Positions 1-10,164 of a stretch of 64,000 nucleotides of DNA are shown one piece after another (the first letter of the stretch is position 1; every line of letters starts with the position of its first letter). The position numbers were made by a program, and so were the translations under genes. The notes under the pieces are model-generated. The model was not told the DNA's origin. It saw nothing but the letters and a program-made list of their open reading frames with translations, and made no database searches. The DNA is from Bursaphelenchus xylophilus (Eukaryota > Nematoda > Chromadorea > Rhabditida > Aphelenchoididae), in NCBI GenBank assembly GCA_904066235.2, contig CAJFCV020000002.1:2480001-2544000 (forward strand). The letters are read 5' to 3'.

Positions 1-636
1 AACTCTCTTCTCGCCACATCTTCCCAGATGTGGTCTTTTTCCTCCCTGATCTTCTTGTTGTAGCTGAATAACAGCTCCAGTTCTCTCACACTTCGGTCCA
101 GCAGGTTTGGGTCATGCCCTAAGGGCATTTTAGTCTGGATAGGGCGGCCGGCTCCTGGGCAATGACCGGTTTTACGGCCGGTGGTGGGGTCGTGGAAGGA
201 TCCTGAAATATTAAGGGTAAAAATGGGAAAGATATATACTTTATTCAAAAAAAAAAAAAAAAAAAAATAATAATAATAATAATAATAAAAATACTTACCC
301 TCAACCACTTGTTTCCCACTATCTTGGGGTTCTGTTGAGGCCTCGGCTGGCTTCTGGACGGCAGCAGGCTTGGCTAAGGCCTTGGGGCGCTTAACAATGG
401 GCTGAAATAATAGAAAAATAAGTTGAATAATTTTGGATGAACAGAAATTGATCCAAAAATTATAAAAAAAATGTAAAATATTTTTCAAATTTTGTAAAAT
501 ACGAATTTATTAAATAACACCAAGTCATAGATATAAAAAATATTTTGCTTACCTGATCAGCCGCCGCCAGCTGTTGTTCGAAGGACAGTGGTCGCTTCTG
601 GGCTTTCATGGTCACACTGGTCATTGATGGGGCCAT
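1..636 (-). CDS. Unrecognised gene, first three exons, cut by left window edge
   Basis: Three exons join in frame on the minus strand: 636-553 (28 codons from the ATG, phase 0), 401-299 (103 nt) and 202 to the window edge. Introns are bounded by GTAAGC/TTTCAG and GTAAGT/TTTCAG. The protein starts MAPSMTSVTMKAQKRPLSFE, then has a Lys/Ala/Pro-rich stretch (PIVKRPKALAKPAAVQK) and a charged, probably helical segment (LLDRSVRELELLFSYNKK) that is still open at base 1. There is no signal peptide and no membrane segment. I do not recognise the family; the composition suggests a nuclear or otherwise soluble protein, which is inference only. No AG lies directly before the ATG, so trans-splicing there is not evident. 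It lies head-to-head with, and probably inside an intron of, the MICU gene on the other strand. The coding call is fairly safe because three exons keep one frame across two canonical introns. Confidence 0.6.
245..291. repeat. poly(A) plus (TAA)n microsatellite in intron
   Basis: A run of more than 20 A followed by about seven TAA units and a short A-rich tail, inside the second intron of the minus-strand gene and ending next to its donor site at 293-298. Confidence 0.9.
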
Positions 637-954
637 TGTAAAAAATATAGAGAAATTTAAAAAAGGGTACCGTTCACAAAGTGTGATAATGAGATAAATG
701 ATTGCTCCTGAGCTTCCTTTCTGCTCATTTGCTGATTTTTCTGCGCATATTTAACAGAAAAATTTCTGTAGGCGTAGAGATTGATTTTACAGAGATTTTG
801 CTTTGATTTGATTGCATAATTGTTGACCTTTCTAATCAAAATCAGCGCAGAAATTTTTTTGGAATTTTGAATTGTAGTAAATGTCAAGTGTAATGTAATT
901 TCCAAAAGTTTTAAAATATTTTTAATACTGTAGTTTAATCACCATAAATTACAG

Positions 955-2267
955 CAAGACCTCCACCGAGACATTCTCCGCATCGAGTTCGAACGCCGCG
1001 ATCCCGAATCAATGCCGGTGGGCATAATTTCCGAACGCGCCTTTGCCGATCTCCTCCTCATTCATGCCGGTCTGCCCGACAAAAAGAAGGCAAAAATGAT
1101 GAACAGAGTGCGGAGAAGGTTCAAAAAATCCGACCAAAATCCTGGAATATCCTTCGACGAGTGCCTGGAGTACTTTACTTTTATCTATCATATCGACCGC
1201 GTCGACATGGCCCTTCATTTTTATAAACTGGCCGGAAAACCGCTGGATAAAGCGTTGCTGAAGAAGGTCGCGAAAAAAGTGGCGAATGTGGAGTTGTCGG
1301 ACCGGGTGGTGGATATTATTGTGACAATGTTCGATGAAAATGGGGTGAGTTTTTTTTTTTTGGGGGGGGGGGGGATTATTTCGGAAATTTTTTGAATAAT
1401 TTTAAAAAAGTTTTAGGATTTTTTTTGGCAGGAAATGGTGTGAAAAGTTAATATTGAGGTCTGTTAAGGGTTAATTTCTAATTTCTTTTGGGAATTTTTG
1501 AGGTTTTTAGGTTATAAAGTACAGTGAGGGACCTGATCCAATGGCATAAAACGTCTCCTTTAGCATCCCGGAAGGGACCCAAATGACTCCAAACCCTTCC
1601 CTTCTCTGAGCTAAAAAACTCCGCTTTGAAAAGCGCGCCCTTTCCTTCAAGGCGGGCTCTTCAAAGCGGGGCTTTTTAGCTTCGAGAAGGGAAGGGGTTG
1701 GAGACATTTTGGTCCCTCCCGGGATGCAAAATGAGATGTTTTTTGCCATTGGATCCGGTCCCTCACTGTAAGTGTGTTAGATAAGATTGAGGCCTATTGT
1801 TTGAAGGATTTAGCAGTGGGAAGGTGGAATAAAAAAAAATTTTTTTTTTTTGATCTTGCGCTTGGTTTTGAACGAGAAATTGGGGAATTTTTAAAATTTC
1901 ATGAGTGGTGATTGGGAATTTTGAGCTTTTTTTGTCACATTGAAATGAATCTGGGAGGAAGATTTGGGAAAAATTAGAGATTTGTGTGTGTAAGCGATTT
2001 TTAGATTGCAAGCGAGAGTGTAAAGTAGTGAAGTTTAAATAAAAAAAAAAAAAATTGGTTGCAAAAAATTTTTAAGTTAAAAAAATTGCTGATATGCACG
2101 TATTTTTGCAGGATGGAATGCTGTCGCAGAACGAATTTGTAGCGGTAATGAAGAAACGGATGAATCGAGGCCTCCAACAACCCAAAGATACTGGTCTGAT
2201 TCGACTGTTCGAAGCTGTTTTGACCTGCTCCAAGGAACGGTTTTCCCGTCTTGTTTCTTCGCATTGA
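955..2267 (+). CDS. micu-1: MICU-family mitochondrial Ca2+ uptake regulator, last two exons
   Basis: Exons 955-1344 (130 codons) and 2112-2267 (51 codons plus TGA), both phase 0, joined by an intron with GTGAGT and TTTTTGCAG. The product matches the C-terminal part of MICU1, the EF-hand gatekeeper of the mitochondrial calcium uniporter in the intermembrane space. Visible family landmarks are QDLHRDILRIEFERRDP, the FTFIYHIDRVDMALHFYKLA helix region, VELSDRVVDIIV and MKKRMNRGLQQPKD. The C-terminal EF-hand loop is split by the intron: D-E-N-G before it and D-G-M-L-S-Q-N-E after it. It has acidic or amide ligands at positions 1, 3 and 5 and Glu at 12, so it should bind calcium. The N-terminal roughly 300 residues (import signal, first EF-hand) are not in the window; the acceptor at 951-954 shows an earlier exon to the left. 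A MICU2/3-type paralogue is not excluded. Confidence 0.85.
1350..1374 (+). repeat. T12-G13 homopolymer junction just inside the micu-1 intron
   Basis: Twelve T followed by thirteen G starting a few bases after the GTGAGT donor. It is a likely site of length variation or sequencing error. Confidence 0.85.
1521..1769. mobile_element. R2-variant fold-back element in micu-1 intron
   Basis: Starts ACAGTGAGGGACCTGATCC and ends GGATCCGGTCCCTCACTGT. The two halves are inverted copies (TCCCGGAAGGGACC near the left, GGTCCCTCCCGGGATG near the right; AAACCCTTCCCTTCTC against GAGAAGGGAAGGG). TA flanks both ends. The same variant recurs at 55590-55799. No coding capacity, so a non-autonomous element. Confidence 0.8.
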
Positions 2268-2409
2268 AGAAAAATGGGATATTTTTTACTTGCTGATATT
2301 GCATAATGTAGAAGTGTAAATAGCCTTGTACATAAATTAATACTGCTAGGTTGGATGTTTTTCTTTTGTGCTCCAAGTATCGAAGGCCCGTTAGGTATAT
2401 TGAATGGAT
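2268..2409 (+). other. micu-1 3' flank
   Basis: AT-rich sequence after the stop. No AATAAA is seen; ATAAATTAATA near 2333 is the nearest approximation to a poly(A) signal. No gene seen. Confidence 0.4.
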
Positions 2410-2556
2410 ACATTTTTATAGTTTTATTGGACTTGCATGGGTTTCTTGGCTCGAGTGTTTTTGTCGCGCCGACTACAGTTTGGGAAGTATCAAATATTTT
2501 TTGAGCAATTTTTCGCTCATACTTTGCAGACCACTGAGATTTTTAGGTCCAAACTT

Positions 2557-3164
2557 ACAGGGGAAGTACTCCAAGTGCGACGCTCAGATTTCCTTTAAAT
2601 TTTGCACACGCGTCGGGCATAAACTAAATACCGATTCTTGAAAGTTTTAGCTCGCGCTTTGCAAGCGCCACCGAGATATGGAACTGTTTTTGTCGCCGAG
2701 AGAGTACGCGAAACGCGGAGAGCTGTCAGAGAGAAAAACTTTTTTTGGCCATAACTTTGGCAGTTTCGTGCGGAAAAATTTGATTTTTTGTGGAAACATT
2801 ATTCTTTACGGTAGAAATATCGGTCTGTCGGGGAAATAACGGCGGATCGTCGCGCCTGGGAATCGCCTATCATCGCTCTGCGACTGCAAGCCGCAGCTTG
2901 CGATTTGGTGCGCGATAGCGGCGAGGCGAGACATTTTGATGCGACGATCCGCCGTTATTTTTCCGACAGACTGATAGGCATGAAACTTTTCGTGCCGAAA
3001 TTCGGCAAAAAGTCCTAAATTTTCGCCGACTTTCGATCTAAAAATCTGGGTTGTTTCTGCAAAGCGCGAGCTAGGATTCTCGCATATATCTTAGAAAAAA
3101 TTATTCTAAATTTGTGCCAAGTTTCACCAAAATCTGAGCGTCGCACTTGGAGTACTTCCCCTGT
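2557..3164. mobile_element. R3 (Tc4/Tc5-like) fold-back, interrupted by R1
   Basis: Ends CAGGGGAAGTACTCC and GGAGTACTTCCCCTG, flanked on both sides by TTA. The sister arm of the host element has TTG at the unoccupied site, so the TTA is a target-site duplication with one later change. The TNA duplication and long inverted arms match the Tc4/Tc5 type of element. Confidence 0.75.
2820..2976. mobile_element. R1 element inserted in R3
   Basis: Reads TCGGTCTGTCGGGGAAATAA at the left and CCGACAGACTGA at the right, with TA on both sides. Intact R3 copies read GAAATAGGCATGAAAC across this point, so the insertion site and the TA duplication can be read directly. Confidence 0.85.
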
Positions 3165-3216
3165 TAGCAAAATATGGCACTTTCATGCGAATTTTTGTGT
3201 AAGAAGTTTTGTGCCT

Positions 3217-3477
3217 ACAGTGACGGACCTGATCCAGTCGTAAAAAGCGTACCATTTTGCATCCGGGAAGTATTTAAAAATGTGGCAAAATACCGCCTTC
3301 TCCAAGTGAAAAACCTTCAATTTCAGAACCGCGCCCTCTCTTTTTGTGAGGGAACGACGCACGACCTTCAAAACGGAGTTTTTCCACTTGGAGAGGGAGG
3401 TATTTTGGCACATTTTTTTGATACTTCCCGGATGCGAAATGATACTTTTTTTGAGACTGGATCAGGTCCGCCACTGT
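3217..3477. mobile_element. R2 element at the centre of a fold-back
   Basis: ACAGTGACGGACCTGATCC at the left, GGATCAGGTCCGCCACTGT at the right, flanked by TA. Inverted halves contain CATCCGGGAAG and CTTCCCGGATG. Confidence 0.85.
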
Positions 3478-3675
3478 AGGCACAAAACTTCTTATACAAA
3501 AATTCGCATGAAAGTGCCATATTTTGCCAAGTTTGGACCTAAAAATCTTGGTGGTTTGTGCAAAGCATGAGCTAAAAATCGCTCAAAAAATTTTTGATAC
3601 TTCCCGAATTGTAGTCACTGTGACAAAAAATCCAAGAAACCCATGCAAGGCAAGTCCAACACAACTTCTAAAATT

Positions 3676-4095
3676 AGATTCCCTCAATGACAAATCGCCA
3701 TTAAAATAAACAAAAAAGTTTGGCTCTTCTTGGATTTCCATAACATCCACATATATTTATATGTTATCTTTATTACTCCCCATAGTACGCTGTTCTTTTC
3801 CACTTGACTCGGCCGACGTCCGGCCCCGTTTCTTGAATAAATTTACGGCCGAAAAAGCGGCGTATGGGAGAAATAATAGACGTAGTTAAAAGATTTTCTC
3901 ATGAGCAGTGTAATATTTTTATAGAGTATGTGTCGCCAAGCGGCTTTTAGGTCGGTTTATTTTCGAAATTTTAGGGCTTGTTGGACTGTAAAATTATATA
4001 TTTTGAGGGTGAGATGGAGGTGGGATTGGAAAATGGGGGGGGGGGGATTTTTAATTTAAAAAATTGATTTGGTTATAATAAAGAATAGCTTTAAA
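3676..4095. other. Non-coding stretch, no gene seen
   Basis: AT-rich unique sequence with a G10 run near 4037. Nothing coding or RNA-like recognised. Confidence 0.4.
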
Positions 4096-4465
4096 AACTT
4101 ACAAGGGAAATATTTTACTCCAAGTGCGACGCTGGGATATCGATGAAATTTGGCGTAGATCTGGAGTAATTTTTTCTGTGACATATGCTAGATTTCTAGC
4201 CCGCGCTTTGTAGAAATGCTCGAGATTTTTACATCAAAACTTGGCAAAGATGCGACACTTTTTCTCGAATTTTGCCATGAAAATTTTCATGCTATTTTTA
4301 CCATAGAGAGTAATGTTTCACAAAAAGTCATTTTTTCTGCCTGGCACTGGCAAAGATATGGCGAAAAAATTGTTTTTCTTCCTAGCATCGCCCACGTTCG
4401 CGTACCACTCGTCCGCAAAGATTGTCGAATATCTCGGCTGTGCCTGACAAAGCGCTAGCTAAATT
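4096..4465. repeat. Degraded R3 copy
   Basis: Contains the R3 landmarks CTCCAAGTGCGACGCT, GCCCGCGCTTTG and CGCCCACGTTCGCGTAC in R3 order but with many changes. Confidence 0.7.
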
Positions 4466-4479
4466 TGTCAGGAATTGAT

Positions 4480-4761
4480 ATTTGATTCATACGGATGACG
4501 TCTAAAAAATACTGGAGCTGGCGATTTTCTTCGTACAGTCCAATTGCTTGCTTTTTGCGCCATGCAATAGGCTTCTTCGTCTGTCGGTGCGACAAGCGGA
4601 GAACCTAAAAAACGTTGTAGGAGGTGCATACGATGTCTGGAAAAAGCCGTTGGATGCTCGGCGGAGGCTAGGCGAGGGCTAGGCAAAGACTTACAATGTG
4701 GCCAATTTTTTAAATATTAGCCATTGCTAACCCTACATAGTAGTTTTCTTAATCTTGAGTT
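4480..4761. repeat. R6 dispersed repeat
   Basis: The GCTCGGCGGAGGCTAGGCGAGG region and the following TAGTTTTCTTAATCTTGAGTT match, with divergence, the copies near 27990-28135 and, inverted, 63250-63350. The family also carries a conserved stretch around ACATGTAAAATACCTCA. Confidence 0.55.
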
Positions 4762-4977
4762 ACAGTGATGGACCTGATCCGGTGGCAAAAAACGTACCAT
4801 TTTGCATCCGGGAAGCATCAAAAATGTGGCAAAATGCCTCCCTCTCCAAGTTAAAAAAAACTTCGTTTTGAAGGGCGCGCCCTTTCCCTCCCAAAAAGAT
4901 CGTTTTTGCCACATTTTTGATACTTCCCGGGTGCAAAATTGTACGTTTTTTGCCACTGGATGAGGTCAGGTTACTGT
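4762..4977. mobile_element. R2 fold-back element
   Basis: Starts ACAGTGATGGACCTGATCC, ends GGATGAGGTCAGGTTACTGT. Both halves carry the CATCCGGGAAG/CTTCCCGGGTG and ATGTGGCAAAA/TTTTTGCCACAT pairs. Confidence 0.8.
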
Positions 4978-5635
4978 TATTGTCGCGTGGAGAAGACTAA
5001 TAATAGTTACTCTAAAAAAACGATGATCCATATGTTATATATGGGTATTATTGCTGTAATATGTACATGTGAAATACCTGAAAATCGAAAAATTGTAGCG
5101 TAGACTTTTTTCTCACAGTGCAAATGCCAAAAATCAGCCCGGCGGCTTTTCGGGAGGACTAGTAGCCCCAGGAGCCCATGCCATTTTAAAAAATCTTGAT
5201 CATAATTTGTCATGCCGTAATTTTTCTTTGACATCAATTCCTTCATTCTCTCTAATAAATCAAAATTCCTATTCTTTTGTCACAAAAAATTAATTAATCA
5301 ATGACGCCCGTGGTCATTGTCACTTCTAAAAAAAGATTTTTTTGCATTACTCATCTAATGGCTCCGATTTTTGAGCCTTATCCATCTTTCGCAAAGTCCC
5401 TCGTTTTTTTAAAACCCCTAATAAAATACGCAACAAAAGAGAGGGAGAGTGAGAAAGTGGAGAGAAAAGAAGTGTCAGAAATGAGAAATTAACAAAAAAA
5501 AAGAGGGAAAGAGTGCCAGATTCGGGTTAATTAAGAGCAAAGAGGAGTGAGATTTTGCAGAGAAACGGATGGGCTTGGGATATTTTGGGGATAATTTCTA
5601 CAAGGAAAGAGTCGAGAATCAAATCTGCAGCTGCG
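4978..5635. other. Mostly unique non-coding DNA
   Basis: A short R6-like piece near 5020-5090, then unique sequence with a purine-rich GAGAGGGAGAGTGAG stretch near 5440. No exon with acceptable splice sites was found. Confidence 0.4.
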
Positions 5636-5638
5636 GTT

Positions 5639-6129
5639 ACAGTGGGGGACCTGATCCAGTGGCAAAAAACGTACCATTTTGCATCCGGGAAGTATCAAAA
5701 ATGTGGCAAAATGCTTCCCTCTCCAAGTGAAAAGACTCCGTTTTTAAGAGCGTGCCCTTTAAAAGACGATTTTTGGCTCGCTGCGTCAGCCCGTAATGGA
5801 CCCGGGACATAGGAAAAAATCGATTTTGAGATTTTTGCGTAAAAATAACCGTCGACATGTGCTAAGGAAAAGCGAACAACAGCTTTTCCCAATTCTCCCC
5901 GGAAGGCATAAATTTGCTTAAATTTGTCTTTTTTGGAATTTTCGACCTGGTGACGTCATAGACAGAGAAAATCACCTAAAATTTTGCTTGTATATGTTTT
6001 CGACCATTGGCAATTTATTTTTTTGAAAACTAAGTGAAACGAAGTATTTTCACTTGGAGAGGGAAGCATTTTGCCACATTTTTGACGCTTCCCTGGTGCA
6101 AAATGATACGTTTTTTGCCACTGGATCGC
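5639..6129. mobile_element. R2 element split by unrelated sequence
   Basis: The left half begins at ACAGTGGGGGACCTGATCC (5639) and stops near 5768. A right half runs 6043-6129 (CACTTGGAGAGGGAAGC to TTTTTTGCCACTGGATC). About 275 bp of other sequence lies between, so this is either an insertion into R2 or two separate fragments. Confidence 0.6.
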
Positions 6130-6431
6130 GATTGTAGCCGTCGCAAAGCAATAATGAGCGATTCTAAAGCGCGTTATTTTCCCGGCAGATATTTTGAGCA
6201 ATTCTTGTTTGAACCCTCGACCAAGATTCTCATCATCATCAGCTTGTCAGGAAAATAACGGCGGGTCTTTGCAGTCGCGGATCATCGCTTTGCGACGGCT
6301 AGCCGCCGCGCTTTGCACTCTGCAACTTGCGGCTTTTTGTATGCGCTGTTTTGAGCCGTTGTTTTCACCCAAACTTTTTCTGCACAGCGCGAGCTATAGG
6401 CTCAAAGATCACATCGCCCGCATCTTGCATC

Positions 6432-6551
6432 ATGTCTCAAACAGAGGCCGAGAACGGGTCGTTTTCCCGAAAACGAAACCTTGGGAATCTCTCGAATTCC
6501 ACCTTCTTTTCTCGCAGACACACTTTGCCACGAACATTTCGACGGAATAAA
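6432..6551 (+). CDS. Doubtful short ORF or isolated exon
   Basis: Reads MSQTEAENGSFSRKRN and continues Ser/Arg-rich to a stop after 39 codons, with AATAAA overlapping the stop. The first nine residues could also be a short exon ending GG|GTCGTT in the phase used by the channel gene downstream, but the donor is poor. The sequence is not part of a repeat I can recognise here. I cannot assign a function, and it may not be expressed. Confidence 0.2.
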
Positions 6552-6728
6552 TAATCCGAAATTTGTTCGAACCATGTCCAGTTGAACCTTGGATATCGGA
6601 GTTACACGGAGTCCACGTCAACTTGAACGTTTCTGTTGGAAGTCGAAAATATTGTTTTGCGAAAAAATTTGACAGTTGCATATTGAAAAATTAGGGGTTG
6701 ATGAATGGAATTTTGGAAATTTTGTTGT

Positions 6729-6879
6729 CAGTCTGTCGGGAAAATAATGTGCACCTTGTGGCATCAAAACTCGCACTGAAGCCAAGGAAATGAATTGTGT
6801 CGCGGAAAAATCAAATTTTTTTCATCAGCGAAGCGATGGGCTCACCGACATTGTGCTCATTATTTGCCCGACAGACTGT
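6729..6879. mobile_element. R1 element
   Basis: CAGTCTGTCGGGAAAATAATG at the left and CATTATTTGCCCGACAGACTG (one change) at the right. Confidence 0.85.
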
Positions 6880-6977
6880 GATAAGATACAGGAAAACCTT
6901 GTACAGCGAATAAGAAGGCAACAAAAAAACAGCGGTGGCCTTACTTTGAAATATAATTTGCAAATTTTTTTTACAAA

Positions 6978-7563
6978 GGAAGTGCCCCAAGTGCGACGCT
7001 TAGATTTTGGTTTAAAATTTGTGCAAAGTTATCGTATTGGCCCCTGTGAGTTTTAGCACACACTTTGCCAGGAGATTCAAGATATTCACCGATATTTGCG
7101 GCCGAGACAGTACGCAAAGCGCTAGCGGTCACAGAGAAAAAACAATTTTTGACTACATCGTTGTCAGTTTCTTATGGAAAAGTTTGATTTTGTGTGGAAA
7201 CGTTATTTTCTGCAGTAGGAATAGGCATCCTACATTTCATGCCAAAATTCACAAAAAAGTGTCGCATTTTTACCAACTTTATTTTTACCGAAACATCTTG
7301 GTCGTTTCTGCAAAACGCAAGCTAGGGGGCTTGTATACATAAATTTATGTCTTCGAGCCTCTTTGGTATAAAAATCTATGAAATTTTTTGCGCCAATATT
7401 TGCAAAAAAATACTGTTAAATTTTAGCCAACATTCGATATAAAAATCTCATTTTTTTCTGCAAAGGGCAAGCTAGAATTCTCACAGGCGTCTTAAAAAAA
7501 ACTAGGCTAAATTTGTCCCAAGTTTCATCAAAATCCGAGCCTCTCAATTTGAGCACTTTCCCC
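6978..7563. repeat. Degraded R3 copy with internal insertions
   Basis: GAAGTGCCCCAAGTGCGACG at the left end and the matching inverted end with CTTTCCCCTGT at the right; the interior follows R3 order with extra sequence near 7330-7430. Confidence 0.65.
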
Positions 7564-8339
7564 TGTGGCATTGGAGCGCATTTTTTCCCATTTTTCCCAA
7601 TTTGTCTCCGCTTATCATGAGTTGAAACTCTCCCCTGCAAAGCTCATAAATCCCCTCCATTAACACGTGTTGCCCCACGGCAATTAGCCCGTGATTAACG
7701 ACAGCTCTGTTCGCATTCCCCAACATCTTTTTTCGACCCATTTTTCGCGAGCCTCCGAATGTTCCAAACGCTCCCCGATCCACCCCCAATATCATCCGAA
7801 TTACATAACTCTTGACATAACCTGCCGACTCGAGTGTTTTGGCACTAAAAAGTCGGATTCAACAGCTGGCGCCGCAAGAGTGGGGAATTGAGTGATCTCG
7901 GGTCGCGGCTCGATCCCTCTCTCTCTCCCTTCCTGGCGAAGATTTCCAGGGCGATTCGAGCCACTAAAAGTTTTGTTAACAAGCAAAACGTCGGGACTGT
8001 TGTTTTTTGGGCCGATGGAGATGCTGTGACTGTTTCAGGAATTCGATTTTCGTTGAATTTTCGGGGTAATAGTTGATTTTTGGAGGCTTTTGACAGTGAA
8101 TTTAGAAAAATTATTAACTGCCCTTATTCACATCGTATTTTATCAAAAAAATTTGGAATTTCGAAAGACTTTTTTTTGATCAAAAACATTTTTTTTACGA
8201 TTTGCCGCAACTTGGAATAGATTTTTAGAGGATTTTTTTGGCCGTAAGCAAGATTTTTAGCCGAAATTTTCAAAAAAATAAACGATTGGCCGAAAAATTG
8301 CGGTAAATTCAGCTTTCTTTGCGGCGGAGAAGGAAAATT
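7564..8339. other. Unique non-coding island
   Basis: Balanced-composition unique sequence at 7640-8080 between repeats. Reading frames here have no convincing start and splice combination. It could be regulatory DNA of the channel locus, but nothing specific shows this. Confidence 0.35.
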
Positions 8340-8344
8340 TGCCG

Positions 8345-8835
8345 GACTGATTTTTGCGCTGTTCGAAACAACCTCTCAGGGTGCAAGCGACAACCGGGAA
8401 ATCGCTGTTTGGACGGTGCAAAAAGGCGGGACTTGCACAGTGCAAATGAAAGTTTTGTTTTCGCACAGTGCTTGTCGCCGAAATGAGTTCATGCACAGTG
8501 CAAAAAGGCGGCAATTGCACAGTGCAAATGGAGCTTTTGTTTTGATTGTCGCTGGTTCGTTGCACGGTGCAAAGTCAAACATTGTTTTTGCACAGTGCTT
8601 GTCGCTTGAATTCGTTCGTTTTCACGGTGACTTGTCGCTGAAATCAGTTCGTTGCACGGTGCAAAAAAGGCCGCAATTGCACAGTGCAAAGGGAACTTTT
8701 GCTTTCGCACAGTGTTTGTCGCCGAAATCAGCAAAATCGACGGCGTAAAAAACAGAAAATTGCACAGTGCAAAGTGAACTTTTGTTTTCGCACAGTGCTT
8801 GTCGCCGAAATCAGTTCGGTGCACGGTGCGAAAAA
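8345..8835. repeat. R4 cluster of GCACAGTGCA-type motifs
   Basis: About fifteen copies of TTGCACAGTGCAAA, CGCACAGTGCTTGTCGC or TGCACGGTGCAAAA in 490 bp, on both strands because the motif is nearly self-complementary. Spacing is irregular. Smaller clusters of the same motifs are at 14500-14770, 18275-18575, 26930-26965, 29205-29300, 43125-43225, 48228-48435 and 55310-55430. Confidence 0.85.
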
Positions 8836-9849
8836 TGCCCATCGCCCATCATCGCTTTGCGACAACTAGTCGTTGCTGGATATTTTGTGTGCGGCTCCTA
8901 CGACTAGACGATACATTTTTCTGCGACAAATCCACATTATTTTCCCGACTGGTATTACTCACCTAAAAATATTTTCGAAAAATTTATCACCTTCTTACGC
9001 TGAGGTTTGTTATTCCTTTAGCCTTTTTTCAAGAAGGTAAAAGCACCACATGTGACATTTTTCATCTCTTTTTCTTTTCGTCTGGCATATTTCAAAACAG
9101 TTTTTGTTGGAAAAGTGAGCCGTTTGTGGGGAATTGAAAGAATTTTGGGACTTGGATTAAAGAAATTCTAATCTAAAGGGATGAATCAGCTATTTTGAGC
9201 CGATATTGTACTTGCCAGCCGCCAAAAACGACGCCCGGTTTTATTTCATTACGCATTGTTTTGAAGACAACATCCCTTTGACCTTATAATATTTGTTGAC
9301 GTCAATATTAAAAAATGGATATGAGCTTCTTTTTGACAGGGGGCATTTGACCCGTTTTTGGCAATAAACAGCAGTTGATGCTATAGTAATATCCGGCGTG
9401 GCATAATTTGTTTTTGAGCTGCGATGTGTTTTTTTTGAGCTTTTTGAGTCATCCATACTTTATTATAGTAATATAATGGTAGTTTTAGATCAAACTTTGG
9501 CAAAAGTAGAACTCTTTTTGTGTAAATTTTGGCATGAAAAGCTAAAAAAATAAAAAGTCTTATAAATTAGGTCCGTATAAAGCAATTTTTCCATGAAAAA
9601 AATCTATTTTTTCCAAAAAATGTGTAGCCAAAGAGTCTTTTTCACTCCCGAATTTACATTCACCACGCCTTCGAAAAAGCCGCAGCTCATAATGTTCATT
9701 TGATTTGTTGGCTCCATTTTTCAGTCGGATTCTTTGAAAGATGACTCTGGCCTACAGTGTTGCTTTTTTCTCGGATAATTTATGCTCATTTTCGGTGGGA
9801 TTTCTTTTATTTTTGGCTTTTTGGGATGTTTCGAATGTTTTCCTTATAT
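8836..9849. other. No gene seen
   Basis: The right end of an R1-like element (CACATTATTTTCCCGAC near 8934), then unique AT-rich DNA. The ATG near 9739 (MTLAYSVAFFSDN) follows a TTTTTCAG but has no donor in a usable phase. Confidence 0.35.
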
Positions 9850-10000
9850 CAGTCTGTCGGGAAAATATTGAGTATTCTGTGGCATCGAAAATCGAACCGC
9901 AACCAAGAAAGTGAATTGTGTTACGGCAAGTCGAAACTGTTTTTCACCTCAGCGGCACGATTACCGCAGCGACATTTCGCTCATTATTTTCCCGACAGAT
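9850..10000. mobile_element. R1 element
   Basis: TATCAGTCTGTCGGGAAAAT at the left and TTTTCCCGACAGATTATA at the right, with TA flanks. Confidence 0.85.
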
Positions 10001-10164
10001 TATAATAAAATACAGGCAAACCACTATATAGCGAATTGCATGGCACCAAAAAAACTGATTCATTACACATACGTAGAGATGTTTCGTTGTGCGAACATTT
10101 ATTTATTGATTTTAAGTTTACTCTGGGGACTTTTAAAATTCTTTGTTATTCTGAGCTCTTGTAA

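Larger units (their letters stand above)
2410..3675. mobile_element. Composite nest of four fold-back elements
   Basis: An outer fold-back has arms at about 2410-2556 plus 3165-3216 on the left and 3478-3675 on the right; GGGTTTCTTGG near 2437 pairs with CCAAGAAACCC near 3630. Its left arm is split by an R3 element (2557-3164), which is itself split by an R1 element (2820-2976). Its exact centre is split by an R2 element (3217-3477): without R2 the centre reads GTGCC-TA-GGCAC. The sister arm at 3510-3540 gives the uninterrupted sequence for the R3 site. No protein-coding gene lies here. Confidence 0.85.

Noticed and set aside
8257..8869. Long overlapping frames on both strands over the R4 cluster
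   Set aside because: Cys/His/Ala-rich low-complexity translation of GCACAGTGCA repeats, open on both strands because the motif is self-complementary.
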